64,000 bases of DNA from Sphingopyxis sp. BSN-002 (lineage in GTDB: Bacteria > Pseudomonadota > Alphaproteobacteria > Sphingomonadales > Sphingomonadaceae), in contig NZ_CP091804.1 of assembly GCF_022024275.1 (NCBI RefSeq), positions 1,054,001-1,118,000 on the forward strand, read 5' to 3'. Position 1 is the stretch's first letter; the number at the start of each line of letters is the position of its first letter. The notes beneath the pieces are model-generated. The model did no database searches and was not told where the DNA came from. It was given only the letters and a program-made list of their open reading frames with translations. Positions 59,014 to 64,000 of this stretch are shown here, one piece after another. The position numbers and the translations under genes are program-made.

Positions 59014-59661
59014 ATGCCCGTCCTGCGTCAGGTCCCCCGCTCGGAAGTCACCGACGAGACCGTCCTCGCCTATTACAACCGCCTGTTCGGCGATCGCGAC
59101 CCCGTTGCCGAACCCGGCACCGCGACCGGCACGCCCGGCGACTGGTGGACGGTGTTCGCGCTGTCGCCCGACATTTTCGAACATGCGGTCAAGGGCTTCG
59201 CGGTCTATCGCAACCCCGCGCGCACCATCGATCCCGTGCTGCGCGAACTGGGTCAGACGCGCGCCGGCTGGGTCAAGGGCAGCCAGTTCGTCTTTTCGCA
59301 GCATTGCAAGTCGCTCCGCGGTCTGGGCGTCAGCGACGAGAAGATCGCAGCCATCGCCCACTGGCAAGTTGCCGACTGCTACGATGATCAGGAGCGCGCC
59401 GTCCTCGCCTATGCCGATTGTCTCAGCCAGGCGGGGGGCCGCGTCCCGCTGGAGGTGTTCGACAAGCTCAAGACCTTCTGGAACGACGAGCAGATTTTCG
59501 AATTTACCTACATCACCTGCCTCTATGACATGCACGCCGTGATCACCCGGGCGCTGCGCATGGAATATGACGCGCGCGAGGATCCGATCGTCGAGGTCGC
59601 GGCGCCCGAAGGCTTCAGCGCCGCCGACTTCCTCAGCGCCCCGCGTCCGGCAAACGGGTGA
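59014..59661 (+). CDS. Carboxymuconolactone decarboxylase/AhpD-like protein
   Basis: A 215-residue helical protein of the CMD/AhpD superfamily. The recognisable part is FVFSQHCKSLRGLGVSDEKIAAIAHWQ, the CMD core (H-C-x5-G-V). A single cysteine replaces the CxxC of AhpD, so thiol peroxidase activity is unlikely and a decarboxylase or lyase-like role remains open. GAGGAG precedes the ATG. Its stop overlaps the next gene start. Confidence 0.82.
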   Translation: MPVLRQVPRSEVTDETVLAYYNRLFGDRDPVAEPGTATGTPGDWWTVFALSPDIFEHAVKGFAVYRNPARTIDPVLRELGQTRAGWVKGSQFVFSQHCKSLRGLGVSDEKIAAIAHWQVADCYDDQERAVLAYADCLSQAGGRVPLEVFDKLKTFWNDEQIFEFTYITCLYDMHAVITRALRMEYDAREDPIVEVAAPEGFSAADFLSAPRPANG

Positions 59662-60587
59662 CCGACTACGGCACCCCGGAGGTTGTCGCGACAGGACTTC
59701 GCTTTCCCGAAGGCCCTGTCCCGATGCCCGACGGATCAGTGCTGCTGGTCGAGATTGCGCGCGGAACGCTGACCCGCGTGGCGCCCGACGGGACGCTGTC
59801 CGTCGTTGCGGAGCCCGGTGGCGGCCCGAACGGCCTCGCCATTGGACCTGACGGTGCCGCCTATGTCTGCAATAATGGCGGTTTCCGGTGGACCGAGGCG
59901 GGCGGTTTGCTGTTTCCCGGTCACGCCGCGAACGCTGCACCTTGCGGGTCGATCCAGCGCGTCGACCTTGTCACCGGCGCCGTCACGACGCTCTACGACA
60001 GTTTCGAGGGCGAGCGGCTGAAGGGACCGAACGACATCGTCTTCGATGCAGGCGGGGGTTTCTGGTTCACCGACCATGGGCAGGTTCGCGATAGCGGCCG
60101 CGACCATGGCGCGATCTATTACGCAGCCGCTGACGGATCGAAGATCAGCCGCCAGCGCGCCGACGTGATGGGGCCGAACGGGATCGGCCTCTCGCCCGAC
60201 GGCCGGACGCTCTATGTCAGCGAGACGATGACCGCGCGCGTTTGGGCGATGGACATTGTCGCCCCCGGCGAGCTTGCGCCGCCGCCGCCATGGGCGCCGG
60301 GACGCTTCGTTGGCACCCCGCCTGCCTTTCGCCTGCTCGACAGCATGGCGATCGAGGAGGGCGGCCGCATCTGCGTCGGCACGATGGTCGAGGGCGGGAT
60401 CACGATCTTCGACCCCGACGGCGGCGGCTCGGAGTTTGTGCCGCTGCCCGACATCGGCATCACCAATATCGCCTTTGGCGGCGCCGACCGGCGCGACGCG
60501 TATATCACGGCTTCGACAACGGGAGCGCTGTACCGCATCCGCTGGCCGCGCGCCGGGCTTCGGCTGGCAAACTGTCAACTTAGTTGA
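59658..60587 (+). CDS. SMP-30/gluconolactonase family protein
   Basis: A 309-residue beta-propeller lactonase. LRFPEGPVPMPDGSVLLVEI starts the propeller and contains the metal-binding glutamate; LKGPNDIVFDAGGGFWFTD has the asparagine and aspartate; GPNGIGLSPDGRTLYVSET the second Asn/Asp. It would hydrolyse a lactone, for example one formed by a Baeyer-Villiger step. GTG start overlaps the upstream TGA. Its stop lies inside the inverted repeat at 60564-60598. Confidence 0.9.
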   Translation: MTDYGTPEVVATGLRFPEGPVPMPDGSVLLVEIARGTLTRVAPDGTLSVVAEPGGGPNGLAIGPDGAAYVCNNGGFRWTEAGGLLFPGHAANAAPCGSIQRVDLVTGAVTTLYDSFEGERLKGPNDIVFDAGGGFWFTDHGQVRDSGRDHGAIYYAAADGSKISRQRADVMGPNGIGLSPDGRTLYVSETMTARVWAMDIVAPGELAPPPPWAPGRFVGTPPAFRLLDSMAIEEGGRICVGTMVEGGITIFDPDGGGSEFVPLPDIGITNIAFGGADRRDAYITASTTGALYRIRWPRAGLRLANCQLS

Positions 60588-60598
60588 CGGTTTGCCAG
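60564..60598. promoter_or_regulatory. 35-bp inverted repeat before the fourth GST
   Basis: CTGGCAAACTGTCAACT (60564-60580) and AGTTGACGGTTTGCCAG (60582-60598) pair at 16 of 17 positions around one T. The lactonase stop codon is inside it. There is no T-run, so it is more likely an operator or attenuator for the GST/VOC genes than a terminator. Confidence 0.6.
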
Positions 60599-60630
60599 TG
60601 ACGTGATAAGAGACACAACGAGAGGACAAT

Positions 60631-61248
60631 ATGAAGTTTTACACCAGCGTCGGACCTAACCCGCGTGTCGTGAAACTGTTCATGGCCGAAAAGGGTATCG
60701 AAATCCCCGAGGTCACGGTCGACCTTCGCGGGGGCGAGAACCGCCGTGCGCCCTATAATGTCGATGTAAACGCTGCCGGACAGACGCCCGCGCTCGAACT
60801 CGACGATGGCAGTTTTCTTTGTGAGATCACGGCCATCTGCGAATATCTCGACGAACGCTTTCCCGATCCGACGCTGACAGGCTCGACGGCGGAAGAGCGC
60901 GCGAAGACACGGATGTGGACGCGCCGCGTCGATCTCAAGATCTGCGAGCCGCTGACCAACGGCTTTCGTTTTGCCGAGGGACTGCCCCTGTTCGAACCGC
61001 GGCTGCGATGCCTGCCGGAGGCGGCTGATGGACTGAAGGCGACTGCACAGGACGGGATCGCATGGCTCGATGCGCAGATCGCCGGTCGCGAATTCGTCGC
61101 GGGTGACGCCTTCAGCCTCGCCGATATCATGCTGTTCGCATTCCTCGACTTCGGCGCGTCGGTCGGTCAGCCGATCGACCCCGCCAACCTCAATATTCTG
61201 GGCTGGTACGAACGGATGAAAAGCCGTCCCAGCGTCACCGCCAACTGA
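60631..61248 (+). CDS. Glutathione S-transferase (fourth, different subgroup)
   Basis: A 205-residue GST unlike the three Nu-type copies. MKFYTSVGPNPRVVKLFMAE is the N-terminus, GQTPALELDDGSFLCEITAICEYLDERFP the glutathione site, and FVAGDAFSLADIMLFAF the helical domain. The VGPN loop at the catalytic position lacks an obvious Ser or Tyr. It lies behind its own inverted repeat, 43 bp after the lactonase. Confidence 0.9.
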   Translation: MKFYTSVGPNPRVVKLFMAEKGIEIPEVTVDLRGGENRRAPYNVDVNAAGQTPALELDDGSFLCEITAICEYLDERFPDPTLTGSTAEERAKTRMWTRRVDLKICEPLTNGFRFAEGLPLFEPRLRCLPEAADGLKATAQDGIAWLDAQIAGREFVAGDAFSLADIMLFAFLDFGASVGQPIDPANLNILGWYERMKSRPSVTAN

Positions 61249-61267
61249 AACCACAAGGAGACGGATC

Positions 61268-61861
61268 ATGGCTGCAGCAAATAGCGAGTTCGAATTCTGC
61301 GGGGTCAACCACCTCGCGCTCGTGTGCAAGGATATGGCAAAGACGGTCGAATTCTATCGCGACGTTCTCGGCATGCCGCTGACCAAGACGATCGACCTGC
61401 CCGGCGGACGCGGCCAGCATTTCTTTTTCGACATCGGCAATGGCGACAGCCTCGCCTTTTTCTGGTTTCCGAATGCGCCCGAAGCCGTTCCGGGCATCTC
61501 GGCACCCGCCGCGCTGCCGACGCAGGGCAGCTTCGTGTCGGCGCATGGCTCGATGAACCACATCGCGATCAACGTCCGGGCCGAAAAGTTCGACGATTAT
61601 TACCAGCGCCTGATCGACAAGGGCATCGAGGTAACCCCGGTGCTCAACCATGACGATTCACCGATGCAGGCCTCCGCCGAATTGCATCCCGGGGTCTTCG
61701 TCCGCTCGGTCTATTTTTTCGATCCCGACGGCGTGTGCCTCGAGTTCGCGGCGTGGACCAAGGAATTCGACGAACGCGACGTTGCGCACGACCCCGTGCA
61801 GGCCGACGGCACGAAGCGCGAAGGCTTCATCACCGGCCGGACGCCGGTGCCGGCCGAGTAA
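61268..61861 (+). CDS. VOC family (glyoxalase/dioxygenase-like) protein
   Basis: A 197-residue protein with two VOC (beta-alpha-beta-beta-beta) modules. GVNHLALVCKDMAKTVEFYRDVLG is the first module start with a metal histidine (NHLAL), SMNHIAINV the second, and RSVYFFDPDGVCLEFAAW the end with the metal glutamate. It may be a glyoxalase, epimerase or extradiol-type dioxygenase. Last gene of the operon; a terminator follows. Confidence 0.88.
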   Translation: MAAANSEFEFCGVNHLALVCKDMAKTVEFYRDVLGMPLTKTIDLPGGRGQHFFFDIGNGDSLAFFWFPNAPEAVPGISAPAALPTQGSFVSAHGSMNHIAINVRAEKFDDYYQRLIDKGIEVTPVLNHDDSPMQASAELHPGVFVRSVYFFDPDGVCLEFAAWTKEFDERDVAHDPVQADGTKREGFITGRTPVPAE

Positions 61862-61885
61862 GAAATCCTACCGGGAACTCCTCTT

Positions 61886-61918
61886 GGCCCGGCGTGCAAG
61901 CGCCGGGCCTTCTTTTTA
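61886..61918 (+). terminator. Rho-independent terminator after the VOC gene
   Basis: GGCCCGGCG (61886-61894) and CGCCGGGCC (61901-61909) form a perfect 9-bp stem around TGCAAG, followed by TTCTTTTTAT. It ends the operon that starts at 56418. The convergent synthetase gene ends 12 bp further on. Confidence 0.9.
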
Positions 61919-61929
61919 TCCAGCGCCGC

Positions 61930-63495
61930 TTATCCCACAGCGCGGTCGCGGCCTTCCCAATAGGGTGCACGCAGCTCACGCCGGAGCACTTTCCCCGACG
62001 GATTGCGCGGCAGCGCGTCGATGAAGTCGATGCTCTTGGGCGCCTTGTATGCGGCGATCCGCTCGCGGGCCCAGCCAATGACGTCGGCGGCCTCGACCGT
62101 CGCGCCCGCCGCGGGGACGATCAGTGCTTTCACCGCTTCTCCCCATTTATCGTCAGGGACGCCGATCACCGCAACGTCGGCGACCCCGGGACAGCCCATG
62201 ATCGCGCTCTCGACCTCGGCCGGATAGACATTCTCGCCGCCCGACACGATCATGTCCTTGATCCGGTCATGAACGAAATAGAAGCCGTCAGGGTCGCGAA
62301 AGCCGACGTCGCCGGTGCGGAGCCAGCCGTCCACCACCGTATCGGCGGTCGCCTCGGCGCGGTTCCAATATTCCTTCATCACAAGGTCGCCTCGGATCGC
62401 GATCTCGCCGATCTCGCCATCGTCCAGCGCGCGCCCCTCGCCGTCGAGGATCGCCATCTCGGTCTGCGGCCAGGGCTTGCCGCACGACGTCAGCTTGCCC
62501 GGAAGATCGTGCGCCGACGGCGACAGATAGGAACCGCCCCCCGAGCTCTCGGTCATGCCGTAAAACTGGACGAAATCGCAGCCGAAGGTCGCGCGTGCGC
62601 GGCGCAGCACATCCTCGGCGATCGGCGAAGCGCCATAGGCGATCGAACGGAGCTGCGAATAATCGCCCGCTTCGGCTTCAGGTTGCTGGAGCATCATCTG
62701 GATCATCGCGGGCGCGAGGAAGGCATGCGCGACCCGCTCCTCCGTCATCATCCGGATCGCGTCGCCGGCGGCGAAATCCTTGACCAGTACGAGCCGGCCG
62801 CCCTGCGCAAGCCCCGAGAAGCTGACATTCGTTCCGGCAACGTGGAACAGCGGCATGACGATCATCACCGTTTCGTCCTCGCCATAAGCGAAGCCGTCGA
62901 CCTCGGTCGCCATCTCGAGGAACCGGCGGTAGTTCCTGTTCGCGAGCACCACGCCCTTCGGCCGCCCCGTCGTGCCGCTGGTGTAAAGCTGCAGCACGTC
63001 GTCGGAGAGCTGCGGCTCATCCACAGGCGCAGTCGCCGACGCCCCGCCGAGCCAGGATTCCAGGCTCTCGAACGCCGGGTGCGCGCCATAAAGCGCCACC
63101 ACGTGCGGCGGCTCTGCGAGACCTTCCACCGCGGCGAGTGCGAGGTCGAAGAAATCTTCGCCGACGAACAAAAGCTTCGGCGCGGCATCGCCGAGAATGA
63201 AAGCGATCTCGCCGGCCGCAAGGCGGCAATTGACCGGCGCCAGACAGGCGCGCGCGCGCGCGGTTCCGAAGAAGAGCGGGTACCAGCCGTCATGGTTCTT
63301 GGTGAGGGCCGACACGCGATCGCCCGGAACGACGCCCGCCGCAAGGAGTGCGTTGGCGACACGGTTCGACGCCGCGTCAAGCTCGGCAAAGCTCGTCTCG
63401 CGCGCCCCGAATTTCACGGCCACCGCGCCCCCGCGTTTGCGGGCCTGCGCCGCCGGAATATCCGCCAGCGTCCGGATAGCCTCCAGATCGATCAT
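61930..63495 (-). CDS. Acyl-CoA synthetase (AMP-forming)
   Basis: A 521-residue ANL-superfamily ligase that activates a carboxylic acid with ATP and CoA. Core motifs: LYTSGTTGRPKGVVL (P-loop), YGMTESSGG, DGWLRTGDVGFRDPDGFYF and the C-terminal lysine in LPRNPSGKVLRREL. The length suits medium- or long-chain or aryl acids. I chose the ATG at 63495 with GGGAGAG upstream. It is divergent from the MetE-like gene with CTAAG palindrome site 5 between. Confidence 0.93.
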   Translation of the reverse strand: MIDLEAIRTLADIPAAQARKRGGAVAVKFGARETSFAELDAASNRVANALLAAGVVPGDRVSALTKNHDGWYPLFFGTARARACLAPVNCRLAAGEIAFILGDAAPKLLFVGEDFFDLALAAVEGLAEPPHVVALYGAHPAFESLESWLGGASATAPVDEPQLSDDVLQLYTSGTTGRPKGVVLANRNYRRFLEMATEVDGFAYGEDETVMIVMPLFHVAGTNVSFSGLAQGGRLVLVKDFAAGDAIRMMTEERVAHAFLAPAMIQMMLQQPEAEAGDYSQLRSIAYGASPIAEDVLRRARATFGCDFVQFYGMTESSGGGSYLSPSAHDLPGKLTSCGKPWPQTEMAILDGEGRALDDGEIGEIAIRGDLVMKEYWNRAEATADTVVDGWLRTGDVGFRDPDGFYFVHDRIKDMIVSGGENVYPAEVESAIMGCPGVADVAVIGVPDDKWGEAVKALIVPAAGATVEAADVIGWARERIAAYKAPKSIDFIDALPRNPSGKVLRRELRAPYWEGRDRAVG

Positions 63496-63530
63496 TTTGC
63501 TCTCCCAATCGTCGTTTCGACTTGAATTAG

Positions 63531-63543
63531 ATAGAATACTAAG
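63531..63543. promoter_or_regulatory. CTAAG palindrome, site 5
   Basis: ATAGAATACTAAG between the divergent synthetase (63495) and MetE-like (63582) genes. It matches WTAG-N-ATW-CTAAG. Downstream AAGCAAATGCTTGG adds a small dyad (AAGCA/TGCTT). Confidence 0.55.
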
Positions 63544-63581
63544 CAAATGCTTGGCCAGCTAAAAATTCGAGAGGACCGGCC

Positions 63582-64000
63582 TTGTTCGACCACCCCATAT
63601 TGCCCACGACGATCGTCGGAAGCTACCCCCAGCCCGACTGGCTGATCGACCGCGAGCGACTGAAGGCCAGCCTGCCTCCCCGCGTTCGCGCCGAGACGCT
63701 GTGGCGCATTCCTGATCCCTGGCTCGCCGATGCGCAGGAGGCAGCAACGCTGATGGCGATCCGCGATCAGGAGGAACTGGGCATCGACATCGTCGGCGAT
63801 GGCGAGATGCGCCGCGAAAGCTATTCGAACCGACTTGCGACCGCACTGTCGGGGATCGATACCGAGAAGCACGGGACCGCGATCGACCGCACCGGCAACG
63901 CCAATCCGGTGCCGCTCGTTTCAGGTCCGATCCGGCGGGTGGCGCCTATAGAAGCACAGGATGCCGCCTTCCTCCGCCGCCATTCGACAAAACCGGTAAA
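63582..64000 (+). CDS. MetE-like (cobalamin-independent methionine synthase C-terminal) methyltransferase, partial
   Basis: The first 139 residues of a UROD/MetE_C-like protein that runs off the right edge. LPTTIVGSYPQPDWLID is the typical start, then DEEL-like DQEELGIDIVGDGEMRRESY. Homologues annotated as methionine synthase or epoxyalkane:CoM-transferase-like proteins catalyse zinc-dependent thiol alkylation. The start appears to be TTG at 63582 with GAGAGGA upstream; the ATG at 63547 is out of frame. A thiol-transfer role beside GSTs would fit the cluster, but this is inference. Confidence 0.8.
   Translation, partial: MFDHPILPTTIVGSYPQPDWLIDRERLKASLPPRVRAETLWRIPDPWLADAQEAATLMAIRDQEELGIDIVGDGEMRRESYSNRLATALSGIDTEKHGTAIDRTGNANPVPLVSGPIRRVAPIEAQDAAFLRRHSTKPV

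Noticed and set aside
61735..63525. Long plus-strand open frame of about 596 codons opposite the acyl-CoA synthetase
   Set aside because: Mirror frame of a confidently identified ANL ligase; it also runs through the terminator at 61886.
1..64000. CRISPR arrays, tRNA or rRNA genes, insertion sequences, prophage or attachment sites
   Set aside because: I looked for regular short repeats, cloverleaf-like elements, transposases, integrases and terminal inverted repeats and saw none. The recurring short palindromes are promoter elements, not CRISPR repeats.

Overview
The window looks like a chromosomal segment of a sphingomonad (Alphaproteobacteria, Sphingomonadales; something like Sphingopyxis, Sphingobium or Novosphingobium). 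The reasons are the high GC content, three TonB-dependent receptors of the catabolic type, a ccoNOQP-GHIS oxidase operon with FNR and FixLJ regulators, and many GST, SDR and acyl-CoA genes. I see no rRNA, tRNA, insertion sequence, phage gene or CRISPR array. The genus is an inference from gene style; no marker gene is present.

Region 1 (1-2.6 kb): a TonB-dependent receptor that runs off the left edge, divergent from a crotonase-family gene, with a large nested inverted repeat between them.

Region 2 (2.6-33.5 kb): an oxygen-limitation and stress island. It holds hemN; the cbb3 oxidase structural and assembly genes (ccoN-O-Q-P-G-H-I-S plus a small Cys-rich protein); an OmpW-type porin; two FNR-type regulators that keep the Fe-S cysteines; two double-domain universal stress proteins; two triple-BON proteins; Hsp20; an L,D-transpeptidase; a GNAT; a zinc alcohol dehydrogenase; a DksA-like protein; MgtC-like and NRAMP-like membrane proteins; and an orphan LuxR next to a FixL-FixJ pair whose PAS domain retains the haem histidine. 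Perfect TTGAY-N4-RTCAA boxes precede hemN, ccoN/ompW, usp1 and a divergent small-ORF/GNAT operon, and a flavin monooxygenase. A fifth box drives what looks like an unannotated small RNA with its own terminator (33425-33535, minus strand). Several regulators and effectors are present as paralogous pairs.

Region 3 (33.7-36.4 kb): an arsenic operon arsR-arsC-acr3-arsH, with a palindromic operator over the arsR start. As read, acr3 carries a one-base frameshift.

Region 4 (36.4-41.6 kb): a GH1 beta-glucosidase that has lost its N-terminus and abuts a truncated membrane-protein gene (a deletion scar or misjoin), a TonB-like energy transducer, a Tat-exported DUF885 protein and an MpaB-like (DUF2236) protein.

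Region 5 (41.6-64 kb): a catabolic cluster with two TonB receptors, a LuxR regulator, two acyl-CoA dehydrogenases, a HbpS/GlcG-like protein, an HMG-CoA-lyase-like enzyme divergent from a CaiB CoA-transferase, four GSTs, a DUF3237 protein, two NTF2/SnoaL-like proteins, two SDRs, an MFS transporter, a CMD/AhpD-like protein, an SMP-30 lactonase, a VOC protein, an acyl-CoA synthetase and the start of a MetE-like methyltransferase. Five promoters here share a palindrome close to WTAG-N-ATW-CTAAG, so they probably form one regulon with a regulator outside the window. A separate 14-bp inverted repeat flanks the luxR gene. The substrate is not identifiable from sequence alone. Import, CoA activation, dehydrogenation, lyase cleavage and glutathione steps are all represented, so this is the best candidate for an undescribed pathway.
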